DNA from: Apus apus | Taxonomy: Eukaryota > Chordata > Aves > Apodiformes > Apodidae | Direction: 5' to 3' | Assembly (NCBI RefSeq): GCF_020740795.1 | Contig: NC_067293.1 | Location: forward strand, 20,278,378 to 20,342,377 | Length of the DNA stretch: 64,000 bases | In this document: piece after piece, positions 20,701-33,400 of the stretch | Position numbering within the stretch: position 1 is the stretch's first letter | Layout of the letters: each line of letters starts with the position of its first letter | Made by a program: the position numbers and the translations under genes | The notes under the pieces: model-generated | What the model was told of the DNA's origin: nothing | The model's input: only the letters and a program-made list of their open reading frames with translations | The model's database searches: none

Positions 20701-22529
20701 TTACAAAACCCTTTCTTGCTTTTGCAATGTTTAGCAAACAGCTAAGGAGGGGGGCACTGACCACACCACAGCTCTGCTGCTGCTTATGGCATAGCACAGA
20801 ATTCCCAAGAAACTTCCTGGGATAGGGGTGGAAGGAGCAGGGCTTGGGGAGAGGATGCTCAAAGGGAACTGCCCTCCCTGCCTGGCCTGGATCCCCAAAT
20901 TGTGAGGTTGCAAAGCAGCCAGTGTCAATGGGTGATGGATTAATTTGTATAATTTGGGTTTATTCAACCTGGAGTTCAAGTCCCATCATTTTTTCTTCCA
21001 TATTTTCCTGTCCTATCTCACTCAGGAAACTTCAATTGACAAGGTCCCCTCTGTTTCTCTCTCCCTAGACTAAGGCACTCACCATGGAGTGGCCAAGGGG
21101 CACAGGTGGATGTATCTTTCAAACATTTCTTCTGGGGTTTTTTTGGGACTATACAGTGCCTGGAATTTAATTGCAGATTTAATGTTGTGTTTTCTGCTTC
21201 ACTGATTAGCTCGGTGAGCACAGATGCCAAACCTAACCTTTCCCAGATGCAAATGAATGGCTGCAGAGGAAGACAACCAGAAACCTCTCTTTGTTAGTTT
21301 AAGAAGAGGAACACTTAAAACTGAAGACACTGCATTTCATTTTGTATAGAAAATTTATTGCCAAGTGCCAGACTTAGAGAGCAATTTTCCTTTTCTATTT
21401 GGTTCACTTGTGCTTATCAACAGGATATAATCTAAGTAAAAAAAATATAGTGGAGGTCAGTGATCCTGGTCGCTGATGGGGCTGACTGGAAAAGAGGGAC
21501 AGCTGGCTTAGATCAGCCTGCATTGATTTGTGGACCTGAACCCTAAAATCCTTCTGTGATGAAAACTGCCATCATTGTCAACGTTGGAGACGTGGTATGA
21601 GAGCAGAGCTACACCTCAGAGCTGGTGCTGTCTGCTTATTTTTGCAGTCTAAGCCCTTCCATTCTGGTCAGGAAACAATATTTGTTCAACTCAGGAGAGG
21701 TACAGAGAGGACAGGTACAGAAAGAGCAGGAACACTTGCATGGGAGCTGGGAACAAGGACAGGCTGTTACTCTGCTTTTCCTCCGGTTGAAGTGTTAATG
21801 AACTGGCATCTTCCCCACATGCCAGAGGCTTATTTTCAGAAACGGTTTGCTGAGGCTGGGGGTGGCTTCCAGGCAGCTGTATCTCCACATCTCCTAATCA
21901 TACCAGCCCGTGTTTTCTGCTCCAGTCCCTCAGGACTGTAATGAAGCAACAAAAGAGAGTCAGAAAGCCCGAGTACCTTCATTGCTGCAGCAAGGAGGAT
22001 GACAACCCTAAGCGGTGAGATCCTTCTGCCAGGTGGCTCAGCAAGAACTTGTCTCTCTTCTCACCTTACTCTTCCATTAGGATCACACATGCTGACAGTG
22101 AAACGGAGAGGAAGATTTCAAAAAGACAGGAAGTGCGGTGTGTAAGCTGGGGAAACAGGCACAGCAGAATAATAGCATCCTGTAACTTGCAGCTCAGGGT
22201 GGGTCCTGCCCAGGCTGTCTCCTGGGTGTTTGTGCGAGAGTCCTGGGCCACAGTAGCCAAGTGCCAGAGGATCAGAACATGGTGTTCACCCCAAGCTCAG
22301 AACTATTTCAGACTCGTCAGCAAGTGCAGCCACAGGAAGGTGCCTTGGCCAGGCACTTGCTGAGGCTGCCAAGCCAAAGATGTGGCAACTAGTAAATGCC
22401 AGAGTGAAGATTCCTTGTGCAACACAAGTTTTTGCTGCTTATGTGTCTCTTTAACCATTGTCTTCATTTACACAGTCCAACACTCTTTCTCCCTCCAGAC
22501 TTCTGTTTCTTCTCTGCCAGGACTGGATT

Positions 22530-22680
22530 ATGTTTATTTAATGAGCACTTTACTGATATGCAGTTGCTTTCTGGAGGCGAGCTACCAGGGCATGATGGAG
22601 TCTTTCTTCTGGATGACATTCAACTTTCTGACATAGGCATTTTTTATCCAAAAGTATCTAGTCTTCTAGTAAAAGCTTTG
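22530..22680 (+). mobile_element. Possible decayed esterase-like segment of a retroelement ORF
   Basis: The plus-strand frame reads HDGVFLLDD then IQLSDIGIFY. It loosely resembles the DGVHLSD-G-IF motif of SGNH-hydrolase/esterase domains seen in some LINE ORF1 proteins. No flanking element body is recognised, so the match may be chance. Confidence 0.2.
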
Positions 22681-24879
22681 AATCAATCTGTAGCTCTCAC
22701 TACTGGATGCCATCCTGGAGACGCCAGGGTGGTCTGGAGATAAACAATGAATATTCAGAACTTCAAGTCTAGGCTAAACAATTGCTTTTCTCCATATTAG
22801 CTCATGCCTCCTTTCTAGAAGTCAATGCATTAAAATTAAAATATGTGAAGTGTGACATTATTTCAAAGAACTTTAAAATCCTTTCAAGCAAACATCAAGC
22901 CCAGTCCCTGGCAGGCATTAGCTGTCCCCCCTGCACAGGTCCAGGGGCTGAGCCTGCTCCTGGCCCAGGTGTCCCCACACTCCATCCTGCCCCTCGTGGT
23001 CCTGCTGCCAGAGCTCTGCACAGTTATTGGACTGAGCGTGGGGCTCAGAAATGTTCACCAAGGGGGGTTGCCCTCTCCTCCAGAAACACGACTGGCTTCC
23101 CAAAGCTGCTGCCTCTACCAAACACTGCAGCCCAGGAGGGTGTAACGTTGGCTTGGGTGCTGTTCCTTCACCTGTTACTCAAATGCTTTGAAATAGGTGA
23201 GATCTCCTTTTACGGGCTGCATCCAAACAGCAATTAATACTAACCTGAACCCACTGGCAACTACCGAACATAAAAGAGAACACAGGGCAGCTCTGCACGG
23301 GCTCTGAAAGTGCTTTTGGAGTTGCTGCAGGTCTTCCTGGATGCTGAAGCAGCTTCTCACTGGGTAGAAAAGAGGTTTCCTGGGAACATTCCCAGACAGC
23401 CTGAGGACCTGGCTCACTGAAATGCCGGAAAAACACCAACCCTGTTCTTGCACTCTTTGCCCTAGAGCTGTAGAGAAAGACTGGACATTTCTTCCCAAAC
23501 CAGGAAAGACAGAAGCAAGTGTTCTTGAAAAAATTTGAGCAACCTAGGAGAAGTTTGGAGGGATGACCAAGCATTGCTGGTGCTGCTGACTTCCTGAACA
23601 GATGGGACATCCCTGGTCATGGGGTTAGCTGCTCCTTCAGCCCTTTCCTTCAAGCTCAGCCTTGTTTGCTTCGTGCCCCTTAACATAACCCAGCTCCTGT
23701 GTTTTGTTTTCCCATATCTTAGCTCATGCCTTTAATGCTTTCTTAGCATTAAAAATTTCACACTGACCTGGATGACCATGACCTCAAAAATCAGAAGTGA
23801 AGGTAACTGCAGACAGCTAATCTGTGTATCCATCAGGATGCCTTTCAAGATTGCAGACCATATATAATTTTCTTTAAAGAGTGATAGAAAGCAAGGTGTT
23901 TTCTGAGCATTTAATTGTCTTTTAAGGCTGTAGGCAATGGATTGCAACAAATTGTTTAATTTGTACCTCTGTTTGCAGGCTATTTCAATACTGAGGTGAG
24001 ATCATAGCAGAAACAGGAACACAAATACTGATATACAATTATATTGATTTTTATTTTTTTTTCCCTAGCACAGCTCAACATCTTTAATGCTGGATGAGTC
24101 AGGCAACAGATGTCTTTCATTTTGCTCTTTTGGTGATGTCTAAATAATTCCTCTCAGTTCCAATAGCTCTTTGCTGCTCTGTCTTATCTCCCACCATCTG
24201 ACCAAGCCACCATGGTCTGGTCGTCTGCTCCCCTCTGCTCAAAATAGTGTCCAAAAAAGTCCTGACACGGGAGAAAACAGGAAAAGGATGATCTGACTCA
24301 GAGCACCAGCCCGCTCCCGGCCACGCAGCAGCCCAGGGAAAGCAGAACAAGTACAGCTAAAGGGGAAATTCTGGAGCTGTTAAGTGGAGAATGGGTCTAC
24401 TTAATTCTCAGAGAAAGTAGAATTGCTCGCTCTGTGTAGAGGATCTTTTCTCTTTTCCTCCTGAGCCGCACAGCTTCCCTGCCTGCTGTTCAGAGGCTGC
24501 GGCTCCCGGAGCAGGGTCCGGCCTCCCCAGCCCGGGGGAAATGCATGGAGGGGTGAATTTCCATGAGTTCTGAAGCGGCATTTCCAAGCGTCACTAAATG
24601 GCATCTTTGTGGGCATGGCAGGTCATTTCTTGGGACCATCGGCGGGGCTAGCAGAGGCAGGAGGGGCAGTTCCAGCTGCCCTTGAGTTCTCACAGGGCTC
24701 AGGGAGCAGAGCTGGGAAACAGCCCGGCGAGCAGCAGAGAGTGTTGTGGAACTAGAGGAGGGAGAAGCCCCTTCGTGGCTTGGAAAAGCAGACAAGAATA
24801 GGCAATTATGCGTCTATGGGTAACACGGCTTTAATTGCAAAGCGAAGCCTAAATTCCCCCTGAAACTCTGAAGGGTTTC

Positions 24880-25240
24880 CAGATGCGGGGACTGAAACTT
24901 GGACTGCACCTCTGCGGGAGAAGGAGCCGCTCGCAAGGTGCGGGAGCGGAGGAGACCTCCAGCCCGGAGACAGACCCGAAAGCAGCACCAGCCCCGGCTG
25001 CTCCCGGGGCTGCTCCCGGCGCTGCTCCCGGGGCCGGCTGCCCTTCCACCGCCCTCGGGGCTCGGGTGCCCAAAAAGTCGCTCAGAGGGGTGAGTCCCTC
25101 CAGCTCTGCCCCTTTGGCAGAGGGCTGGGAGGCAGGGCAGGAATTCTCCCTGCCTGGAGGGCTCCTTAAACACCCAACAAACCCCGGAGCGCCGCGGGAC
25201 GCGCTGCCCTGCAGGGACACGTTTCCATCGGTGCCAGATA
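24880..25240. promoter_or_regulatory. Orphan CpG-rich patch
   Basis: CpG density rises sharply against the AT-rich surroundings. A 15-bp GCTGCTCCCGGGGCT-like unit repeats about three times at 24988-25033. A plus-strand consensus donor, GG|GTGAGT, lies near 25090. No gene is attached to it within the window. It could be the promoter of an unannotated noncoding transcript, or simply a GC-rich island. Confidence 0.35.
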
Positions 25241-26619
25241 GACTCCTGTGAGCTCCAGGCAGCTTGATTTTAGCTCCTCCTGGTATTGAAGCCTAAAGGC
25301 CAGGCTGATTTTCTTTGTTCTATACTACATTGCACAGAATGAACCTGCCCCGAGATCCCTGGTGTCACCAGACACCAGCAAACCCCGGGTAATCTGTACC
25401 TGTTCCCATTTTCTCTGCCACTGTAGCAAATCGCCCTGCAGTTTCCTGCTGGGAGGGTGTTAAAATAGCAGGGAAATTGTTTCCTTATGAATCAGCACAA
25501 CTGATTCACAATCTTTTGCTTGTTTTATCTGGCTGAGTAGTTTGTTTTTGGGAGGGAGAAATTTGTGCCCATGATCCCATCAAACACCCACAGACCCAAG
25601 GGAAGGTGAGTGAGACCTGGTTTAGGAGCCACATACTGAGACAAATCCCTAATTATTCTTTCCAACTACCCGCTTTTGATCAGACCCTGCAGGGGCTGCT
25701 CTGCACAGGCAGCATCTCCCGTCGTTTTCAGGCAGCAGAGCAGGGAGCTTAACCTGGGTACACGTGTCTCTGTCCCGCTGCTGTCCCGTGCAGTCCTGCG
25801 GCTGGGATGGGGCAGGCTGGGGGGGCGAGTGGAGTTCACCTGGTGCAGAGAGAGCACTGCTGCTCTGCTCTGTGTGTTTGAAAGTTATGAGCTGCTGCGG
25901 AGGCAGAAAGAGCAGGATGTGACATGACAACTCCTCTGCCCCGATCTTAAAAAAAGACATTTTTGTTAACAGTGCATGAACACAAGTATTTCTTTCTGGC
26001 TGGCAGCCATCTGGGTGGTTTTGCAGGCCAAAGGCTCCCTGGGAAAGCAGCAGCAAAGGTGATGGACAAACCTCTGAGGGGTTCACAGCTTCAGGAAAGC
26101 ACAGCAGAGCCCCAGCACACACCACTCCTGTCTCCACTGGCAGGCTTGGGTGCTGGTAACAGGCACCAAGCAAAGCCTGGGATAAAGAAGAGGTGCAAGT
26201 TCGAGACAACTCCGGGCAGAGGGTTAAGCTCGGGTTACATTTCTGATTACTGAGGAGCTGGTGACTGCTCTGCCAACAGCCTGAGCCATAAACCAGCCTG
26301 GCTTGTTCTGACTCAGTGAAAGTCTGGATCCTGAGCCAAAATTAGGAAAAAACCTGCACCGATAGGAACATCCTTTCCTATCAAGCTCATCTCTTGGTTT
26401 CTGCTACTTGTTCCCAGACAGGGGAGAGCCCAGCTATGTCACTGCTCTGGTGCTGGGGAGGGACACGCTGAGCAGCCAGTGAGGCTGCCTGGGCTCTTGG
26501 CCAGACCCTGCTCTCAGCAACCCTGAGCTTCACCCCCTGCCCATGCCCCTGAGGTGTGAAGGGACTGAGGACTGGGCCCCTCTGCCCCAGGCAGCTTGTG
26601 CTGCTCCATATATGGGGTT

Positions 26620-26770
26620 TCAGGGGTGGCACTGGGCACCAGTGGCTTCCACTGTACAGGGAAGTTGGGGTGACACTGGGTATCAGTGGCTCCAGATGTC
26701 CACAGCTTCGGAGGTGGCACTGGACACTGGTGGCTCCTGATGTGTGGGGGTGTCATGGGGCACCAGGAGC
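26620..26770. repeat. Degenerate tandem repeat, about 45-bp unit
   Basis: Units start GGTGGCACTGGGCACCAGTG at about 26625 and recur in altered form at about 26669, 26713 and 26749. Confidence 0.65.
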
Positions 26771-27341
26771 AGCTGGCACTTGTTCCTGTCCCAGCACACG
26801 GGTGCAGCTGGGAGTTTTAAAGCCCATAACATGGAGCCTCTCCCAGCAGCCCTCGCTATAGAGCTCCCTCGCTGCAGAGTCAGCTCTCAGGTTCTCTAGG
26901 GAGCCTCACAATAGACACTTTCCTTTTGAAATTCTCTCTCACAGCCAGATCACTTCACAAAGAACTGTGGAGTTTGTAAGAATTGAGTTTACAGTAGTCC
27001 TTTTTTCCTGAGAAAATGTGACTGGACACACTGTTAAGGAGCTTTTAACATGCTAACCGAGAGGAAGCAGGAATTTATCACTGCTCCTGATTCCCAGGGG
27101 ATTCCATGTACTGGATGGGCAGTCAGTCAGGAGTGCTGCTTTGTCAGAATGAAGCTCAGCAGCACGGGGTGACCTTTCCTTCCGGAAGGCAGCAGAAGAC
27201 ACAGACCTGTCAGAAGGGCAGCACGACTGTCCCCAGCCCTGCTGTCCCCAAGCCCCTTGTGCCCTTTCAGTGCCAGTGTCCCCCCCAGTGCCTCTCATGT
27301 TAAGAGCCAGCCGTGCTGAGCTGCCCTCTCCTCCCACCTGG

Positions 27342-27437
27342 ATCACAGAATCACAGAATCTTAGGGGTTGGAAGGGACCTCGAAAGATCATCTAGTCCAA
27401 CCCCCCTGCCAGAGCAGGATCACCTAGAGCACATTGG
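27342..27437 (-). mobile_element. Short CR1 3' end (minus)
   Basis: ATCACAGAATCACAGAATC is followed by GGTTGGAAGGGACCTCG, AGTCCAACCCCCCTGCC and AGAGCAGGATCACCTAGAG. This is about 95 bases of the 3' end only, a severely 5'-truncated insertion. Confidence 0.93.
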
Positions 27438-30400
27438 ATCCCATCTGCATGAGCTCAGCCTCTGTGGTCCGTTTTTGAAAGGTCAGGATCTGACTCATGG
27501 CTCTAGCATGGTGATATTTTTGGCTCTGTTTTAATCATTTTCTCTTGTATGTCTCATGCATCGCCTGTTAGAACCTCTTGTCCTCCCCATTATGGTGAAA
27601 GTAGATTATTAGTAATAAACTAATTCAGGAAGTACTTTGGAATTACTGAAGAACACAGACTCTAATCCCACACTATGAATTCCTCATGTATCTTTCACAC
27701 ACCAGTGCTGGGATGGGGGCTGTCTGGAAGGCAGAAAATGGGACATCCTGTTCTGTGAGATCACTGCTGCTAGGAATGTTTACCTTTAAATCCTGAAGCT
27801 TAATGTTAAGTCACTGATGCCAAGAGAATGACAAACCTCCTGTCACTGGGGTTCCCACTGTTAACTGGGGGTCTCCTTTCCATTTCCAGTGACACAATTA
27901 ACACTTCTCTGCAATCTGCCCATGGTCTCACTGTGTCAGCCAGAGGCATTCCATTCCAGATCACACAAACTCCCAAATCTTTTTGACATTAATTCATATT
28001 CCTCAGTCTAGACCCATCATGCCCAGCTATTTCACTCCTGAGAGCCCAACAATTTTAAAACTGTGCTTCCTTTGCAGCAATTTTATTCCACACTAATGTC
28101 ATGTCTTTTGTGTTTCATTATTTGGCAAATGTTAATTCAAACCCAGCCTTCCTGTGAAGCAGAGAAATTGCTACCATGAACCTAATTTTATGGAAAGGTG
28201 AGAGTGGGGAAATTGATTCCATGATGGCAAAGAGGGAGAATCAAAATCACTGACATGGGAGTAAGAGCTCAAAGGTCTGTCTCTGAACCATCCCTCAGCA
28301 TCCTGAGAGCCAGGCATCCTTTTCTGGGAAGCCAGCAGAGACCTACATCACACTTTGCTGACCTGTTTTATTCCACATAACCTTTTAATAAACACCAGGA
28401 TTGCCCAGGCATTAGAACAAAAAGGAAGTTCTGCCTTCCCTTTTCTACCCAGCACCAATGTGCCTTCAGGCTTTCTGCATGTGTGTTCTTCAGCGTGGGG
28501 ACCAGGACATGCCTCCCTGTCCATCTCCTGGGGCCATGGTCGTTGTGGTGGGCCAGGGCAGCACCACAGAGCCCAGCACTGCCTGGTTCTGCCTTCAGAA
28601 AGGGTTTGCCAGGGTCAAGGGAGCCCAAGGGTGTGAGCACTGAGGTGATGTGATAACATTATTCCCTGACACAATCAGTGCTCTGATATGCAGAGAAGGT
28701 ATCTCCAGTTCCCAGAAGGCAAGGTCTCCTCCTCCACTGGTTTTATTTTTGCCCATGACCCATTGGACACTCGGAGCTGGGAGCTGGCTCTGGCTGCAGC
28801 AGAGCTGAGCTACAGCAACCACCAACAATACTTCACACTGGAACAAAACAAGGGTTCTCCCCAGCAGCCACCAGGCATCCCTGTTTACTGGGCATGTACT
28901 GGAAATTGGTATCTCAGCTGGCAGAAGCCTAGAGTGCCGAAAACTACAGCTCAGCTTGTGCAGGTGTCAAGAGAGAGGTTTTTGAATCTCTGGACAGGCT
29001 CAGTCAGTGACGGGCAATTACTATGAAAAGCCATTTGTGCAGAAGATTGACTTTGTTGCACACCCAGAGGATGCTGCACTCCTCAAATACAGCCCAAAGA
29101 CAAAGCAGAGTGTGGGCAGCAATTTAGGGGGGACACTTATATAGATACATATTTATATAATATTATAACTATAATATATATAAATATACTTATTCAGACT
29201 TGAGAGAGAAGAAAATAATCTCACCGCACAACCAAGACACCTAAATACTATTTTCTGTTTTCTCTCTCTTTTTATTTTTACTTTTTTTTTTTCCCCCACA
29301 GCAGATTTTATTTTTCTGCTCTATTTTTCCTGACCTTTTGGGTACATCTTTAGTTTTCCAAGAATTGTGTCCTTTAACAGAATTTTCTTGTAGCCTGAGG
29401 TATGACTTTACCACCAAACCAATGCTCTGCTATAAAAATCATGTTCATTGATGGACTGATTGCTGAAGGCTGAGAACAATTAATGAAACTTTTCCACTAT
29501 CTGGACTCATGCATGACTAAAGGGAAGCATTTGAGACATGAAGTGCTTTTTCTACATGAAGAGGTGGAAGTTAAAATAGCATTAAGGACAGCAGAACTAG
29601 GTTTCAGCAGGCTTCCATTCCCAGGCCCTCAAGAAACCCAAACATGTAATTAATAGTAGTTCTGGTGTCGAGTGGTTTATATTTTGTTAAGCAGTTTGTA
29701 GAAAACTGAGTAAAAGTCCAAGAAAAGGAAAAAAAATAAAAGGAAAAAAACCCCAACAAACCTTTTCTGGTGCTTCTGTTGCTTTAACAGGATTTGTTCA
29801 TGTTTGAACAGCTGCTTTCACCTGGGTCCCCACCCGGCCCATCCTCTCTGCCAGCCCTCCCCTACCTGCTGGCTGTGCTGTGGCAGTCCTGGGGACACAA
29901 CTGGGGACACTGTGGGGACACTGTGGCTGGTGTGCCAGCACATAAGAGTCCTGCCCATAAACCCCATTCTTTCCCTGTCTTGCCTGCAGTTGGTTGTGCC
30001 CAAAGACAGAAAGGACTAAAGGCAGCTGCAGGGCAGAGGTCAGGGTTCCATTCTACTGAACAACAGGGATGCTCATTACTGCCTGGAGAATTGCCCAGCC
30101 ACCAGGGTGGGACACCAGAACAGAGACTCTGAAGCTGGGTCTAGAAAATCAGCAAGTTTCTGGGCAAGTTTTTATCCTTGCTAAGGTCCCAAGGAGGAGA
30201 TGCCATGCACACTGGTGTGTCCTGCAGCGCCCAGTGTCCCTCAGGAGCAGAGGTGATGCTCTGCCTCCAGGAGATGCTCATGGGGCCATGAACACCCGCT
30301 CAGCCCCACAACCCGATGCCTCTTCCTACTTAGGAGATCATGGTGAAAAAGGAGTTGAGTAGTTCTCTATTAGACTGCAAATTAACTAATTCTTCAGATT

Positions 30401-33400
30401 ATTTTTCATCTCCACCGAGCTAGGCAGTAGAACAGCTTTCCAGAGGAAGGCCTGTGTTTCAAGGAGTCTTTCTGTGTGGGTGTTTGCTGCAGGCAAGGGT
30501 GTTATCCATGACAGGGAGGTATGCAGGCCAAGGTCCCCTCAGGCACAGGAGAGATTTTCCCCCTGAGGAGGAAGGCTTCCCCCTCGCTGGGCAACTGATT
30601 TAATTGCACAGTTTCAGTGCTGATCACTCTGGTTCTGCCTGTGTGTATCTGAGATGCCTTGGGAGAGCTTGCCTGGCCAAGCCCCTCAGAGATGCTGGTG
30701 AGAAGAGTCTCTTTTCTGTGTACTTTTAAAATTACCACCTTCCTAAGCATAATGCCTCTTCCCAAAGCATGGGGCTTTTGTGGAAAAGCAGAGGAAACTG
30801 GAGTTATCAGGAGGAACCAAAGAGGCCATCAATGGTTAGAGCTTTCTGAGGCTGCTCCTGCTGCTGTAGTAGTCCCTCAAGATGGATGGTGACACATGTA
30901 AGGGTGTCCACCAGTTGTACTCCTGGCTTTTTAAGCCTTGATCTGAAATGTAATACTTCAGGAATATGATGGTTTAAACAATTTTAGTCAATGAGTCAGT
31001 TCTGGATTAGTATCCTACAGCAGGAGGGCCGTGACTCTCCCTCATAAATTAGCAACCAGCCTCCCTTTGAAGAAAGTTATTTTAAAGACTCATCTCACTT
31101 GTTAGCTCCAAGTACACTGCCTATTAATCACCACAAAGGAACACTGCACTCTCCTCCCCCTGACAGCTTTATTCCTGAGCCCAGTTCAGCACCAGGAGAG
31201 TAAAGAAAGAGGGAGAATGAAACAAGAGACAAGGTTCCCACACATGGGGAAGCAGGTACCATTATGGGAAAGTCACCTCCAGTGATGAGAAGTAGCTTGC
31301 ACAGCTTCCAGAGCTAAAAACACTAGAAAACAACTAAACCAAACACCTGTCAAAGTTTTGCCCAGCTTGGGAAAAAGGAGTGGGAAAGGTTCTGTACCAA
31401 ATGGTGAGAGGTTCAGAGCCTGGGCAGAGTGGGTTCTGGGTGCCCCATCTGACAGCATCTTAGCTTTCCCATGGGCTGTGCTTATTTCCATTGATTGTTG
31501 CTGCCTCATCAGTACTTAACTCTTCTGCTACTTCCATGAGCTCCTCAGCTTGGCCATGAGTCTGTGCCTCTAGTGTTCTCCACAAGCTGTGATTTACTGA
31601 GGAGGAACATTGGATACATAGATCATGACAAGAGATGAAGCTGCTGAGAAACAAATTCCTTGCATGTGGCTTGGATTTCATCTCTCAGTACCTAAAAAAC
31701 AAGGGAACCTGAATATCCCTTTTGGGGAGGGAAAGGTAAAGCAGTGAGGAGTCTCTGGGTCTGACTGAGCAGAAAAAAAAGACCAAAACATCCAGAAGTG
31801 TCAGTTCAGTGACTATTTATTCTAACTCGCAAGGCATAATGGAAGGGAGGTGACTGCAGCTACTGCCAGATGTGATCCAATCTCCTAAGATCTCAGCCCA
31901 AGTGTACTTGTGGCCTAATTCTGCTAGTTTCTGTGAGGATAGAAGAGGCCTGCACTTCACATGCAGCAGCTAGGAAAGTGATTAAATACACACAGGCCTA
32001 CACATGTAGATGTATAGATAGACATACACCTTTTTGACTGGTGAGGAAGAGGAACCACCCTCTCTGACATTGAGGAACTAGAGACTGATGTTGCTTCACA
32101 TTTGATTGAGAGCACAGGGAGGGATTCAGCCCTGGTTCAAGAGGGCTCCGGAAGAGAAGGGAAGATTTCTGCCCACTCTGGTAGATGCTGGGCCTTTTGG
32201 AGACCGACGCTGCCCAGATGCTCTGCTCCTGTCATGATGTGGCAGCAGAGGAATGCTCGTGGCCTGTGGCTGCTTGCGTGCTCACAGCATCATTTCTATT
32301 TATTCCTCACAGGCTTCATGCCATCCCAATGTTGGCTCAGCTCAGGCAAGCTAAAGCATATGCTTATTTGGAACAGTGTTTTAAACTCTTAACTCTTCCA
32401 GGTGAAATCTATCTTTCCAGAAACCCCTTTTTCTGCCTTCCCAGGAATCTCTCCAAAGTTCTTGAGCCCATTCTCCTCTACTGAGACCACTTCCTGTGCT
32501 GGGGTTTTATTTGGAGACTGGTCGTTTGAGAAGCTGGGCAAGATTCAAGAAAGTCCCAGCTGAGTGCTGACCTTGTGGACTTGCCCATTTGCTCAGAAGT
32601 TTGAGGACCCCATGGACAACATTACTCCTGGCATCACTTATTGCTGCTTCAAACCATAATGGAGTTAAATGATTAGCAAATCGGTGCAATACATTCCCAC
32701 AGAGTCATGGGCTGCTTTGGGAACAGTCACCTTCCCTGACATGGGGTCCTTCACACCTGCAGATCCAAGTCCATGGGCTGCAGGTCCACATTTGCCCTCC
32801 TGGTGCCCTCAGGGGATGTTTTACTGTGTTTCTCCTCCATGGGGTACAGGGGAACAGCTGCCTTCTTGCCATGGCCTGCTGGGGAACTTCTGCTCACACA
32901 CCTCCTTCCTCTTCTTCCTCACCAACCTCGGGATCTCCACTCTAGAACTGCTCTCACCTCTCCCTCTCAGCTCTTCTCTTTAGCTCTCTCTGCTCTCAGC
33001 CTCATACGAGACCTTTCATATGTTAATCACAGGTGAATCTATTGTCTCTCTAATGGCTCTGGCTTTGGCCACCTGAGCCAGGGGACCTTTTAGTAGCTTC
33101 ATACAGGAGCCACTCCTGGGGCTCCTCCTCTGCTACCCAAGCCATGCCAGCACCAAACCAGCACAAAGATCCATCAGATGCAGGGGGAAGAGTTCCTTTC
33201 ATAATGGACTTGTTGCCTTAATGAGGAAACTAAGACTGATGAGGTTGATGACAGGATCCTCGAGGAGGGGCCAAGTCACAGGGACCTGGAAGGCAGATGA
33301 AGGAAAATAATGGCTCTGTTTTGTTCAAAGCCCTTGGTGGGGTTTTCCTGTTGTTGCTGTTGTTGTGTGTTCACTTGGTTCTAAGGCAGGCATGACATTT

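Larger units (their letters stand above)
17707..27341. other. Intergenic, no gene recognised
   Basis: I can support no gene. The stretch holds a CpG-rich patch near 24.88-25.24 kb, a degenerate minisatellite at 26.6 kb and a possible old retroelement scrap near 22.5 kb, all listed separately. Confidence 0.55.

Noticed and set aside
24883-25251. 122-codon plus-strand frame with APGAAPGAAPG
   Set aside because: It is a translation of a short GC repeat in a CpG-rich patch, with no domain.
28688-29026. 112-codon plus-strand open frame
   Set aside because: No motif, splice context or family resemblance is visible; it looks like chance.
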